A stretch of DNA of 64,000 bases, taken from NCBI GenBank assembly GCA_017307735.1, contig JAFKGR010000009.1, positions 1-64,000 on the forward strand. Reading direction: 5' to 3'. This DNA comes from Chitinophagaceae bacterium. Lineage in GTDB: Bacteria; Bacteroidota; Bacteroidia; Chitinophagales; Chitinophagaceae. Position numbers and translations under genes: made by a program. This document shows positions 1 through 8,670 of this stretch, in pieces (the stretch's first letter is position 1; each line of letters opens with the position of its first letter). Below the pieces are notes generated by a model. It was not told the origin of the DNA. It did not search any database and saw only the letters and a program-made list of their open reading frames with translations.

Positions 1-138
1 AAAACTTACAAGTCTATTGAGGAACTTTCAAAGGAACTGGAAAGAATTATTCAAGATAAACTCACTGTAGAAAGAATTATTTCAATCACCTCATTTCAAC
101 TTTATTTAGATACATTTAGGACTATTAGTGAATTATAA
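1..138 (+). CDS. C-terminal end of an unidentified protein (partial)
   Basis: Frame 1 is open from the window edge and stops with TAA at 136-138, leaving 45 residues. The visible part is rich in Glu, Lys, Ile and Leu and reads like a C-terminal amphipathic helix (it begins KTYKSIEELSKELERII). Such tails occur at the ends of GT4-type glycosyltransferases, but nothing diagnostic is present, so I do not assign a function. The next gene faces it on the other strand, and the 112 bp between them are very AT-rich without a clear hairpin. Confidence 0.5.
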   Translation, partial: KTYKSIEELSKELERIIQDKLTVERIISITSFQLYLDTFRTISEL

Positions 139-250
139 ATAGTATAAAATGTTAGTAAAATATATACATAATTATTTTATATAATGTGTATTAAAAATAT
201 CGTACAATTTAAAAAACCGGAACCTCTCAGTATCTGTATTCAGGTAAAAA

Positions 251-1510
251 TCAGGGTTTGCCGGTTTTAAGAGAATTTCCATAGTTCGTTCCGGAGTTGT
301 AATACCCCACAATGCAGATGAATACAAATTGCAGGTAAATACTTCTGTATCGTAATATGGCGCCCAGATTCGGAATTGTAAATCCTATCATTACAATATT
401 GATAAAAGAGAAGAACCCCAATGCGATGAATAGGGCTGGCAGATTTCCCGATTTTCTTTTCTTCCATATCGTAAAAAGAAGGAAAATCCATACAGCATAT
501 AATTCTAATGTAAACGGTAAAGTTTTAAGTGAAACAGGTAATGATGGTAAAAATATGGCGTGTTGCAATGCTACAGGTGCGTTTCTTACAAATCCTTCAA
601 AATCGGGTTCCAGCATTTTCATCGGCAGATAGGTATTGCTGACCCGAGAAATGGTATCAAAGGCGATATATCTTTCAGAAACTATTTTGGGAAAATCAGC
701 AGAAGGGTTGATTCTTTTAGCGCCAAAGAAAAGCAATATACAGAGAACAAAGACGGATGGCAGGATAATCCATTTTTTCTTTGGAAAATAATGGCATAAA
801 ACCCATATCAGCAAAGAGGGAGCCAGGATGGTTGCGGTGAAATTTCTCAATAGAAAGAGGAGGGTGAAAAAAGATAAAAAGCCAATCACTCGTTTAAAAG
901 TAAATCCTGCGTGTAATAATCTGTAAAAATTATAAAAGATAAATCCGGTGCATAATATGATCAATCCTTCCTTTTGAATGCCACTGGTGAAAAAAAGCGC
1001 TGACGGGAATAAAAAAATCCCGAAAATCAACAACCATTTTCCCTTTTGAATGAATGGGATGGTCGCTCTGTATAATAAAATGGCTCCGCTGAAAACAGCG
1101 TAATTGTAAAACAGCGTATTTGTGTAAAAATTGCCAAGCGTAAAAATATCAATCACTGCAAGGCTTTTCACAATCAGGTTCATCCTAAGGTTGTTCCAAA
1201 ATGAATGGGTTGTACTGAAAAGCCCGCTAAAATGATTGTGATATACGTCTGTAAACAGGTTGTAGAAAAAGTATTTCGGTTGATTTAACAGCAGATAATT
1301 TTCGTTGAGGGAAATATTGTGAAAAGTGAGAGAATCTGAAACCGGAAAATAATGGAGGCTCAGGTAACAACTAAATACTCCGGCTAAAATCCTGATGCTG
1401 AAAAGTGAAATTAATAACAGGACAGGCAACCCAATTTTTTTGAAGAAAGACAACCTTGTAATGAGCCACAGGAAAAGGATTGCGTACAAAAAAAATAAAA
1501 CAGTTGCCAA
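251..1510 (-). CDS. Polytopic inner-membrane protein of unknown function
   Basis: This is a hydrophobic protein of about 420 residues with around ten predicted membrane segments. It has a conserved-looking central stretch (FPSALFFTSGIQKEG) of the kind seen in uncharacterised Bacteroidota membrane proteins that lie near polysaccharide genes. It may be a polymerase or a GT-C-like enzyme, but that is a guess. The frame stays open upstream to 1699, inside purL, and lacks any ATG there. I chose the TTG at 1508-1510 because it begins just before the first membrane segment and lies 3' of a purine-rich GGGGAGG. The start is therefore uncertain. It diverges from purL across roughly 100 bp. Confidence 0.6.
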   Translation of the reverse strand: MATVLFFLYAILFLWLITRLSFFKKIGLPVLLLISLFSIRILAGVFSCYLSLHYFPVSDSLTFHNISLNENYLLLNQPKYFFYNLFTDVYHNHFSGLFSTTHSFWNNLRMNLIVKSLAVIDIFTLGNFYTNTLFYNYAVFSGAILLYRATIPFIQKGKWLLIFGIFLFPSALFFTSGIQKEGLIILCTGFIFYNFYRLLHAGFTFKRVIGFLSFFTLLFLLRNFTATILAPSLLIWVLCHYFPKKKWIILPSVFVLCILLFFGAKRINPSADFPKIVSERYIAFDTISRVSNTYLPMKMLEPDFEGFVRNAPVALQHAIFLPSLPVSLKTLPFTLELYAVWIFLLFTIWKKRKSGNLPALFIALGFFSFINIVMIGFTIPNLGAILRYRSIYLQFVFICIVGYYNSGTNYGNSLKTGKP

Positions 1511-1610
1511 GCAATGATTATTAGAATGTGGGAAGTTAGTTAAAATAATACCAACTATTTCTGAACCTCCCCTCAAAGATAGATTGTAAGTTTGCCCATA
1601 TTTTTTGACA

Positions 1611-3815
1611 ATGGAAGTAACGGTATCAACAGCAAAAAAGTTAGGTCTCACTGAAGATGAATATGAGAAGATCAGGGAAATTCTCGGACGAAATCCCAAT
1701 TTTAATGAACTGAGCGCTTATTCAGTAATGTGGAGCGAGCACTGCAGTTATAAAAATTCCATCCGGTGGTTGAAAACACTTCCCCGCGAAGGTGGGCGAT
1801 TGCTGGTAAAGGCCGGAGAAGAGAATGCAGGGCTAATGGACATTGGTGATGGGCTTGGTTTGGTTTTTAAAATTGAAAGCCATAATCACCCCTCCGCCAT
1901 TGAGCCGTTTCAGGGTGCGGCAACGGGAGTCGGCGGAATTCACCGGGATATTTTTACCATGGGCGCCCGGCCAATCGCAACATTAAATTCGCTCAGGTTT
2001 GGCGATCCCAATAATATTAAAACTCAAAGATTGCTTTCCGGTATCGTCAAAGGAATTGCACATTACGGCAATTGTTTTGGTGTCCCAACGGTAGGAGGCG
2101 AAGTTTATTTTGATTCGTGTTACAATACAAATCCATTGGTGAATGCCATGAGTGCAGGAGTTGCACGGATAGGCCATACAGTTAGCGCCACTGCGAAAGG
2201 GACGGGAAACCCCGTTTTCATTGCAGGAAGTGCAACAGGAAAAGACGGAATGGGCGGAGCCGCTTTTGCATCGGCAGATATTCATGAAGGAAGCGCCGAA
2301 GATCTCCCCGCCGTGCAGGTAGGCGATCCCTTTCAGGAAAAGAAATTGCTGGAAGCCTGTATGGAAATTATAGAAACAGATGCTTTGGTGGGAATGCAGG
2401 ACATGGGGGCGGCCGGAATTATTTGTTCCACTTCAGAAACGAGTGCCAAAGGGGAAGCCGGAATGGATATTCATCTGGATAAAGTACCGGTAAGGCAATC
2501 CAATATGAAACCCTGGGAATTGTTGCTGAGCGAAAGCCAGGAAAGAATGTTGCTGATCGTTAAAAAGGGAAGAGAGAAAGAAATCCTGGATATTTTTGAG
2601 AAATGGGATTTACCCTGTTCCCAAATTGGCGAGGTGAATGACTCCGGGATTTTGAAGTTTTATATGAAAGGTGAGTTGGTAGCAGAAATGCCTGCCGACA
2701 GCCTTGTATTGGGTGGAGGTGCGCCCGTGTATGAAAGGGAATATACACGCCCGGCTTATCTTCAGAAAATAGAAGAATTTAAGCCCGGATCAGTCGCAGA
2801 ATACAATAACATCAGGGAGATAGCCGGGAAATTAATTTCCGATCCTGACATCGCCTCCAAAAAATGGATTTACGAACAATACGACAGTATGGTTGGTGCG
2901 GCCAATATGAATACCAATGATCCTTCTGACGCCTCAATTGTTTCTATCAGGGGCACAAAAAAGGCGCTCGCACTTACGACAGATTGCAATGGCTATTATG
3001 TATATGCAGATCCCTTTAAAGGATGTATGATTGCGGTTGCAGAATCTGCGAGAAATATAGTTTGCTCCGGCGGAAAACCTTTGGGTGTAACCAATTGCCT
3101 GAATTTTGGGAATCCATACGATCCGGAAGTTTATTATCAGTTTGTGAAGAGCATCCAGGGTATGAGTGAAGCCTGCAAAAAATTTGATACACCTGTTACA
3201 GGCGGGAATGTCAGCTTTTATAACCAGTCGCCTGATGGCCCGGTTCACCCCACACCTGTAATTGGTATGGCCGGAATATTGGATGATGTTGCCAACAAAA
3301 TGTCTTTGTACTTTAAAAATGAAGGGGACCTTATTTATATATTGGGAAAAAATGAAGAAGATATTAATGGATCTGTTTACCTGCGCAAAGTCAGAGGCGT
3401 TACATTTTCTCCGGCTCCCTATTTTGACCTGAATGAAGAATTTCGTTTGCACCACACCGTTACGGAATTGATTGAAAGAAAACTAATATTGAGCGCCCAC
3501 GATATTTCAGAAGGCGGATTGTTTACATGCCTGATCGAATCTGCTTTTTTCCGCAACAAAGGTTTTAAAGTAAAACACGCAAAGAGCTACAGGGCAGATG
3601 CCTACTGGTTTGGAGAGGCTCAGGGCAGGGTAGTGGTCAGTGTGGATCCTTCCAAAAAAGAAGTTTTTGAAATGGGGATGGATATTCCTTTTGAATTTAT
3701 CGGAACAGTGGCCGGAGATGAAGTTTGGGTTGAGGGAGAAAATTGGGGCAAAGTGTCCGGTTGGAAAGAAAAATATGACAATTGCCTCAGCAACCTGATG
3801 GAAAAATATGATTAA
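1611..3815 (+). CDS. purL: Phosphoribosylformylglycinamidine synthase subunit PurL
   Basis: PurL is the ATP-dependent FGAM synthase subunit of de novo purine synthesis and makes FGAM from FGAR using ammonia supplied by PurQ. At 734 residues it is the small type that works with separate PurS and PurQ. Visible family motifs are SVMWSEHCSYKNS near residue 40, ESHNHPSAIEPFQGAATGVGG near 90, and the repeated half with TGGNVSFYNQ near 530. I prefer the ATG at 1611 over the TTG at 1605, because MEVTVSTAKKLGL fits the usual family N-terminus. A purS gene occurs at 53.8 kb; no purQ is present in the window. The last 8 bp overlap hldD, so the two genes are probably cotranscribed. Confidence 0.96.
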   Translation: MEVTVSTAKKLGLTEDEYEKIREILGRNPNFNELSAYSVMWSEHCSYKNSIRWLKTLPREGGRLLVKAGEENAGLMDIGDGLGLVFKIESHNHPSAIEPFQGAATGVGGIHRDIFTMGARPIATLNSLRFGDPNNIKTQRLLSGIVKGIAHYGNCFGVPTVGGEVYFDSCYNTNPLVNAMSAGVARIGHTVSATAKGTGNPVFIAGSATGKDGMGGAAFASADIHEGSAEDLPAVQVGDPFQEKKLLEACMEIIETDALVGMQDMGAAGIICSTSETSAKGEAGMDIHLDKVPVRQSNMKPWELLLSESQERMLLIVKKGREKEILDIFEKWDLPCSQIGEVNDSGILKFYMKGELVAEMPADSLVLGGGAPVYEREYTRPAYLQKIEEFKPGSVAEYNNIREIAGKLISDPDIASKKWIYEQYDSMVGAANMNTNDPSDASIVSIRGTKKALALTTDCNGYYVYADPFKGCMIAVAESARNIVCSGGKPLGVTNCLNFGNPYDPEVYYQFVKSIQGMSEACKKFDTPVTGGNVSFYNQSPDGPVHPTPVIGMAGILDDVANKMSLYFKNEGDLIYILGKNEEDINGSVYLRKVRGVTFSPAPYFDLNEEFRLHHTVTELIERKLILSAHDISEGGLFTCLIESAFFRNKGFKVKHAKSYRADAYWFGEAQGRVVVSVDPSKKEVFEMGMDIPFEFIGTVAGDEVWVEGENWGKVSGWKEKYDNCLSNLMEKYD

Positions 3816-4791
3816 AGAACCGGCGATTTTAATTACCGGTGCAGCCGGTTTTATTGGCAGTTCTCTTGTCACTGAATTGAATTTACACGGATTCAATAAT
3901 CTTTTTCTTGCAGATAATTTTACCAAACCCGGTAAGGTGCGGTATTTACATGGAAAAAGTTTTTCAGCCAGAATTGAATCTGCGGACCTATTTGATTTTT
4001 TGAATCAGGATGAGCAGGCTATAAAATTTGTTTTTCACCTGGGCGGGAAAACTGCAAACAAGAATGATTTCTTCAAACAAAATGTTGAATTTTCCCAACG
4101 GTTATTTTTATGGAGTGAGAAGAATCAAATTCCATTTGTGAGTGCATCTTCCTCTTCCACTTATGGCGCCGGAGAATTTGGATACAGCGATGATGAAGTA
4201 TTGGTTGACAAATTGATTCCGCTAAATGATTATGCAAAATCCAAACATGAATTTGATAAATGGATTCTTAAAAAGAAATCAACAAGCCCATGGACTGTAC
4301 TGAAAATATTTAATGTTTTTGGACCCAACGAATATCACAAGGGGGTGAGTGCCAGCGTAGCGTTTAAAAGTTTTTTTGAAATCAGGGAAACAGGAAAAGT
4401 AATACTCTTTGGTTCCTCCAATCCGGCTTATGAACCCGGAGAACAGCAACGGGATTTTATTTATATCAAAGATGTGGTCAAAATCCTTTATTGGTTTTTG
4501 GAAGGATGGGTTCAGCATGAACCGCATTTCGCTTCGGGAATTTATAATGTGGGGTCAGGAGTAGGGAAAAGTTTTAATGACGTGGCAAAATCAGTTTTTG
4601 CTGCGATGGGATTACCGGAGAAGATTGAGTACAAACCCATTCCGGCGAATATTTTGAAAAGTTACCCCGATAGTGTAGTAGCTCCGGTTCAGAAATTAAG
4701 GCTGGCGGGTTATGTTGATAAAATGTGGACTTTGGAAAATGCGATCAATGATCTGGTGAAAAATTATCTGTCAGGAGGAGCCATCCTTTGA
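3808..4791 (+). CDS. hldD: ADP-L-glycero-D-manno-heptose 6-epimerase
   Basis: This is a short-chain dehydrogenase-type sugar nucleotide epimerase that converts ADP-D-glycero- to ADP-L-glycero-manno-heptose for lipopolysaccharide inner core. The NAD-binding motif TGAAGFIGS lies at residues 10-18, followed by SSSSTYGAGE, the catalytic YAKSK (Y-x3-K) and the HldD-typical NVFGPNEYHKG and QQRDFIYIKDVV. Length (327) is normal. The ATG sits inside the end of purL in another frame, an 8-bp overlap. No other ADP-heptose gene is in the window. A generic UDP-hexose epimerase is the alternative, but the NEYHKG segment argues for HldD. Confidence 0.88.
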   Translation: MIKEPAILITGAAGFIGSSLVTELNLHGFNNLFLADNFTKPGKVRYLHGKSFSARIESADLFDFLNQDEQAIKFVFHLGGKTANKNDFFKQNVEFSQRLFLWSEKNQIPFVSASSSSTYGAGEFGYSDDEVLVDKLIPLNDYAKSKHEFDKWILKKKSTSPWTVLKIFNVFGPNEYHKGVSASVAFKSFFEIRETGKVILFGSSNPAYEPGEQQRDFIYIKDVVKILYWFLEGWVQHEPHFASGIYNVGSGVGKSFNDVAKSVFAAMGLPEKIEYKPIPANILKSYPDSVVAPVQKLRLAGYVDKMWTLENAINDLVKNYLSGGAIL

Positions 4792-5043
4792 GCAGCCACA
4801 CAGCTTTCCGGATGGTTTTGTAATGTGAGACAAAAACGGAACTATATATTACCTAAAATATCAATTAGGCCTTTAGACAGCAGGAGTTGTAAAATTTGGA
4901 GAATAATAAACTTATCGCTATACAACTAAGTGCGTTCATCATTTATTTTTACGGCTGGGAAACCAATATCAAGATTCAACGTACGGCTTTTGTCAAAAAG
5001 CAGTTTAAGGAACGACAGTTCTTTATCCGCAAACGTTCAACGG

Positions 5044-5678
5044 TTATACCCACCTGCAATAGACACTGTGCGCAGCATCCTTTTCATCGGTGGTTAGGAA
5101 TCCGATCCACGAATGTGACTGGTACGATTTCATTCCATGGAGGTCAAGAGTTGCATTACCATCCGCTCTAACGGTATCGCCTATACTAAAAACCGCCTGC
5201 TGCAATTCAGGGAAGTAAGCAACGAGGATTACCTTGTCGTCTGGTCGTGCCGTACCGGTTTCGCTATTGTCCTCCCAATTGAAAACAATATGATTATTGC
5301 CATCCCTTTCAGAGTGGGCATTTGCTGCTCCCGGAAGCAGGCCTTTGGAAACCAGCACTGATGGATAATCATGCCTCAGATCGGGATAGGTGCCCTGCTT
5401 GGCAAGGTGCATCAGAGCGCTCATGGCGCGGTTATAGCCCGAACCCGAACGCCCGTGTGGGGGAAATGTTCTTTTAAGAAAATCCGTTCCGGCGAAAGCC
5501 CGGGTAAAGTGATTGCACAGCCTGACCTTTTCATATTGTGCTAACCGTCTTACAGTTTTAATATTATCTTTTTTACAGGTGGAAGTACGTATGATCGTAA
5601 CGCCATTTCGGCGATAGCCGGTGACAGGTCCATTCCTGTCAATAAAGCCGCCAGGATGCCTTGGGAAATTGATGCCAT
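5044..5678 (-). CDS. DUF6266 family protein with an apparent N-terminal frameshift
   Basis: Function is unknown. DUF6266 proteins are about 210-residue proteins common in Bacteroidota. The main frame shows the family pattern: GPVTGYRRNGVTIIR near the start, then GSGYNRAMSALMH, GTYPDLRHDYPSVLVSKG, a VFNWEDNS strand and a short C-terminus (HSVYCRWV, stop). That frame has no ATG near its start. A second frame does, reading MASISQGIL from the ATG at 5678, which is the usual family N-terminus. Inserting one G at about 5650 joins them into one protein (…SQGIL-GGFIDRNGPVTGY…). I therefore read this as one gene with a one-base deletion. It may be a real pseudogene or a sequence error. The start lies 33 bp after the GAPDH-like gene. 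Confidence 0.7.
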
Positions 5679-5711
5679 AGGGATTCTTTTTAAAAAAATC
5701 CCTGTCGATTC

Positions 5712-6695
5712 CTATTTGAACCAATAATCCAACCAGTCGAGCATACGCGATGTAAATCCGTATTCGTTATCAAACCACGCACTTACGCGTACCATTTTCC
5801 CCAACACTTTGATTTCTGTTCCGTCCACAATGCATGAATGTGTATTGCCTTTGATGTCTAATGAAACCAGCGGTTCCTCAGTGTATTGAAGAATGTTTTT
5901 GTATTCTGTTTCCGCACTTTTTCTGAAAAGATCTTTCAGGGCAGATTCACTTATTTCTGATTTTAAGGTTACAAAGAAACTGGCATAAGCGCCATTGGCC
6001 ACCGGTACCCGTGTGGACGAAGCATTTAGTTTGCCAGCCAGCGAAGGGAACAACCTGTCCAGAGCTGTGCATAAGTCAATATCCACAGGAATGATAGATT
6101 CTGATGCGGCCCGGCCTCTGCGGAATTGATTATGTGATGAATCCACGAGTGCCTGCCGCGAAGTGAAACTGTGGAGTATATTTATCATTCCGTTTTCAAT
6201 GCCGATGCTGTTGAGTAAATAGATGATGTGTGTGCTGCAATTGGTCATACATCCGCCGGGAGATAAGATATCGAATCCGGGCACATCGCCGTTTTGATTA
6301 AATCCAAAAACTTTCAGGGGAATATCGTCTTTCCCTGTTGTTGAGAGAAGTACTTTTTTTGCACCGGCTTTTAAATGTTTACCTGCCGATGCCCTGTCGA
6401 GAAATTTTCCGCAACATTCCAGGACTACGTCCACATCGTTTTCTTTCCAGGGTAATTTTTCGGGGTCATGTTCATGATAAACCCGGATTTTATCTTTGCC
6501 CACCTGCAGATTCCCATCTTTATAACTAACTTCTTCTTCAAAGGTTCCATAGATGCTGTCGTACTTTAAAAGATAGGCCAGATTTTCCGGTGGCATAATA
6601 TCGTTGACAGCTACGATTTCATATTTTCCTGCCCTTCTTATCTTTTTAAATAACAAACGGCCTATCCTTCCCATGCCGTTGATTGCAATCCTCAT
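5712..6695 (-). CDS. Glyceraldehyde-3-phosphate dehydrogenase-like protein
   Basis: This 327-residue member of the GAPDH family has an N-terminal Rossmann fold (INGMGRIGR, residues 5-13) and an Asp after the second strand (VNDI), which favours NAD. The catalytic Cys149 (GGCMTNC) and His175 (ILHSFTSRQ) are in the classical positions, and the C-terminal NAD-binding DNEYGFTSR is present. Two phosphate-binding elements differ. The residue after the catalytic Cys is Met rather than Thr, and the usual SSTGAAKA loop after IIP is replaced by VDIDLCTA (from residue 204). It may be a non-canonical GAPDH, an erythrose-4-phosphate-type enzyme or a paralogue with another substrate, so I give no gene symbol. 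It is transcribed towards the DUF6266 gene. Confidence 0.82.
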   Translation of the reverse strand: MRIAINGMGRIGRLLFKKIRRAGKYEIVAVNDIMPPENLAYLLKYDSIYGTFEEEVSYKDGNLQVGKDKIRVYHEHDPEKLPWKENDVDVVLECCGKFLDRASAGKHLKAGAKKVLLSTTGKDDIPLKVFGFNQNGDVPGFDILSPGGCMTNCSTHIIYLLNSIGIENGMINILHSFTSRQALVDSSHNQFRRGRAASESIIPVDIDLCTALDRLFPSLAGKLNASSTRVPVANGAYASFFVTLKSEISESALKDLFRKSAETEYKNILQYTEEPLVSLDIKGNTHSCIVDGTEIKVLGKMVRVSAWFDNEYGFTSRMLDWLDYWFK

Positions 6696-6714
6696 TTCAA
6701 ACTGATATTTTATG

Positions 6715-6722
6715 CAAAGATA
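6715..6722 (-). promoter_or_regulatory. Bacteroidota-type -7 box upstream of the GAPDH-like gene
   Basis: The reverse strand reads TATCTTTG, an exact match to the TAnnTTTG element of Bacteroidota sigma factors. It ends 19 bp before the ATG at 6695. I do not see a good TTG (-33) element at the expected distance, so confidence is moderate. Confidence 0.4.
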
Positions 6723-6749
6723 AGTTGAGATTGTTTTTTGTTAAGGTAA

Positions 6750-6906
6750 GGGAGTTTTCAGGTTCTGAGTTTGAAGTTTCGGGTTCCGGGTTTCAGGTTC
6801 AAGGTTTCGGGTTTGAAGTTTCGGGTTTCTTGAACTCAGAACTCGGAACTTAGAATCCGCCTTCGGCGGGACAGGCCTGGAACTTGGAACTTGAAACCCG
6901 GAACCT
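6750..6906. repeat. Inverted arrays of a degenerate heptanucleotide repeat
   Basis: About ten consecutive 7-base units of the form (R)RGTTYN run from 6760 (ggttctg, agtttga, agtttcg, ggttccg, ggtttca and so on). They are followed from about 6830 by units of the complementary form NRAACYY (tgaactc, agaactc, ggaactt, tggaact, tgaaacc, cggaacc). A tight GC hairpin, CCGCC-TTC-GGCGG at 6857-6869, lies within the second half. The two halves can pair into a long imperfect stem. The element fills the gap between the GAPDH-like gene and cdsA. It has no coding content; the open frame across it is only the 7-mer read three ways. Confidence 0.8.
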
Positions 6907-6943
6907 ACAATTTTAAGAGTTCTCAACAAACCTCCCATCCCCC

Positions 6944-7618
6944 TCACCTCATTATCAAAAAATAATAAACAAAAACAAACGGGATAGCCACCAGCATAGA
7001 ATCAAACCGATCGAGAAATCCGCCGTGGCCGGGCATAATATTTCCGCTATCCTTTACTCCCGCAAGGCGTTTGATTTTGCTTTCCAGTAAATCACCAAGT
7101 GTACCGGTGATGGCACAAATCAAACTGATAAAAAACCAGTCAATGGTTCGATAAAAATGGGTGAGGCTGCCGATGATGGTAATGACCAAAACACAAAGTA
7201 CAATACCGCCCAATGTTCCTTCAATCGTTTTCTTGGGAGAAATACTGGAAAGTTTTGTTTTACCAATAAACGACCCGCTGATGTATGCCATCGTATCATT
7301 GATCCAGATAGAAAAAACAATTCCGCAGGGAACCACTTTCAGCAGGGTATCATCGGTTGTGCGATTATCAAGCCGGATCAGAAAGAGGAGCGTGACGGGC
7401 AGTGTGATATACAACAGCCCGAGAATAAATTTCCAGACCATTCTTCCCTGCATTATTTTATTCATCAGTTGAAGGAATTCCTTCCAACCACCGAAATGAA
7501 CTATCAGAAACAGGATGACAAAGCTCCATTTGTTCCAAAGCAACCCGGTGAGCATAACTACTGCAAAAACAATGGCAGTAAGGGTTCTGGTCCTGAAAGT
7601 CTTTTTATCTAATGCCAT
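6944..7618 (-). CDS. cdsA: Phosphatidate cytidylyltransferase
   Basis: CdsA makes CDP-diacylglycerol from phosphatidate and CTP in the inner membrane. The family signature is complete near the C-terminus (residues 180-206: S-x-x-K-R, K-D-S-G, P-G-H-G-G-F-x-D-R-x-D). About six membrane segments are predicted. At 224 residues it is shorter than the usual 260-290, and the missing part lies between the N-terminal helices and the middle of the protein. It starts 8 bp after the CPBP protease gene and is probably cotranscribed with it. PssA, which uses its product, is encoded at 53.1 kb. Confidence 0.9.
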   Translation of the reverse strand: MALDKKTFRTRTLTAIVFAVVMLTGLLWNKWSFVILFLIVHFGGWKEFLQLMNKIMQGRMVWKFILGLLYITLPVTLLFLIRLDNRTTDDTLLKVVPCGIVFSIWINDTMAYISGSFIGKTKLSSISPKKTIEGTLGGIVLCVLVITIIGSLTHFYRTIDWFFISLICAITGTLGDLLESKIKRLAGVKDSGNIMPGHGGFLDRFDSMLVAIPFVFVYYFLIMR

Positions 7619-7626
7619 GTTTTCTT

Positions 7627-8586
7627 TTAATTATTTTTTGCAAGCCAATTGTGAAAATCATCATCATCCGGTTCGTGATAAATAAATTTTTCCTGAACCG
7701 CGAGAGATTCTTTCTTGAATTTTATCATTGCGAATATGAGAAGGATTAATGCAAAGGCTCCCGCCCAGACAGGAAAGTTTTCTTCCAATTCTTTGGAATT
7801 CGTTCTGCTCGTCTGTGAAATATACATGGCTGTAATCTGCAATCCGTTAAATAAAAAATGAAGCAGAACACTCAACCAGATGCTGCTGCTGAGATAAAAG
7901 ATGGTGCCCAAAATGACCCCGAGAAAAAACCTTACAAGAAATCCGTAATACGACATGTGGACCAGGCTAAAGATGATGGAAGTAACCACAATGGCTATGA
8001 CCGGGCCTTTGAACCAGCGTGTAAAAATATTTTGCAATCCTCCGCGGAAAAAGAATTCTTCAAAAATGGCCGGCAGGCATGCGATGATAAAAAGTGAGAG
8101 GAGGTACCTGGAAAAGGAATTGATATTTATGAAAATGGATTCTTCCACTTTTCGGGCATCTTCCATTTGCTGAAATTTGATAGCCCATGATTTAGGAATG
8201 GGAATGACTTTGTTGATTTCCCCCAGCATGCCTCCCACGGGAAAGACGAGGAGTAGAATAATGATTACCCAGATTATCTGTTTGTAAGAAATGCGTGTAA
8301 GCGTACCTGCAAAAGCAGATACTTTGCGGTAGCAGATCAGTGCAAAAAATATGACCGGCAGAAAAAAGAGAAAAAAAGTGGAAACGCCCTGAATGACCAT
8401 CATGGCATTATAGAAAGCCGGGTTTGTCATGTCGGTTTGCATAGTTGCAAAAGAACGGTGGGTCATAGCCAGCCAGATGATGGCTGAGGAAACAGATGCC
8501 ATCACCATTCCCGCACCGGTAAGGCCCAGGAAAATCCCCAGTTGTGCAGGAAAGCTAAAGTTTTTTGAATTTCCATCTTGCAGCAT
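7627..8586 (-). CDS. CPBP family intramembrane metalloprotease
   Basis: This is an Abi/CAAX-type integral membrane protease of 319 residues. The three catalytic motifs are present: EEFFFR (E176, E177, R181), FSLVH (H210) and HFLFN (H243, N247). About eight membrane helices surround them. The natural substrate cannot be read from the sequence; relatives process prenylated proteins or peptides, or act in stress tolerance. It leads a two-gene unit with cdsA and diverges from dusB. Confidence 0.88.
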   Translation of the reverse strand: MLQDGNSKNFSFPAQLGIFLGLTGAGMVMASVSSAIIWLAMTHRSFATMQTDMTNPAFYNAMMVIQGVSTFFLFFLPVIFFALICYRKVSAFAGTLTRISYKQIIWVIIILLLVFPVGGMLGEINKVIPIPKSWAIKFQQMEDARKVEESIFININSFSRYLLSLFIIACLPAIFEEFFFRGGLQNIFTRWFKGPVIAIVVTSIIFSLVHMSYYGFLVRFFLGVILGTIFYLSSSIWLSVLLHFLFNGLQITAMYISQTSRTNSKELEENFPVWAGAFALILLIFAMIKFKKESLAVQEKFIYHEPDDDDFHNWLAKNN

Positions 8587-8605
8587 GATCTTTTTTTAAA
8601 GTGCG

Positions 8606-8638
8606 TAAATTTACAGCCTTGCTTTTCGGGAAGCAAAA
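8606..8638 (-). promoter_or_regulatory. Putative promoter of the CPBP-cdsA unit
   Basis: On the reverse strand a TTTTG (8638-8634) is followed after 20 bp by TAAATTTA (8613-8606), one base away from TAnnTTTG. It lies 19 bp before the ATG at 8586. The box GTAAATTTAC is itself palindromic, so it could also serve the divergent dusB side. Confidence 0.4.
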
Positions 8639-8670
8639 GAAATTAGATTATCTGAAAATAATTAATACAA

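Noticed and set aside
4925..5033. A short reverse frame (FADKELSFLKLLFDKS…) downstream of DUF6266 that resembles part of a response regulator
   Set aside because: Only about 36 codons, bounded by stops and without a start; too short to call a gene remnant.
4896..5171. A 91-codon + strand frame overlapping the end of the DUF6266 gene
   Set aside because: Its second half is the antisense of the DUF6266 coding sequence and its start is a TTG; I see no independent support.
6741..6947. A reverse frame with RNP-LQT type peptide repeats
   Set aside because: It is the heptanucleotide DNA repeat read in three phases, not a protein.
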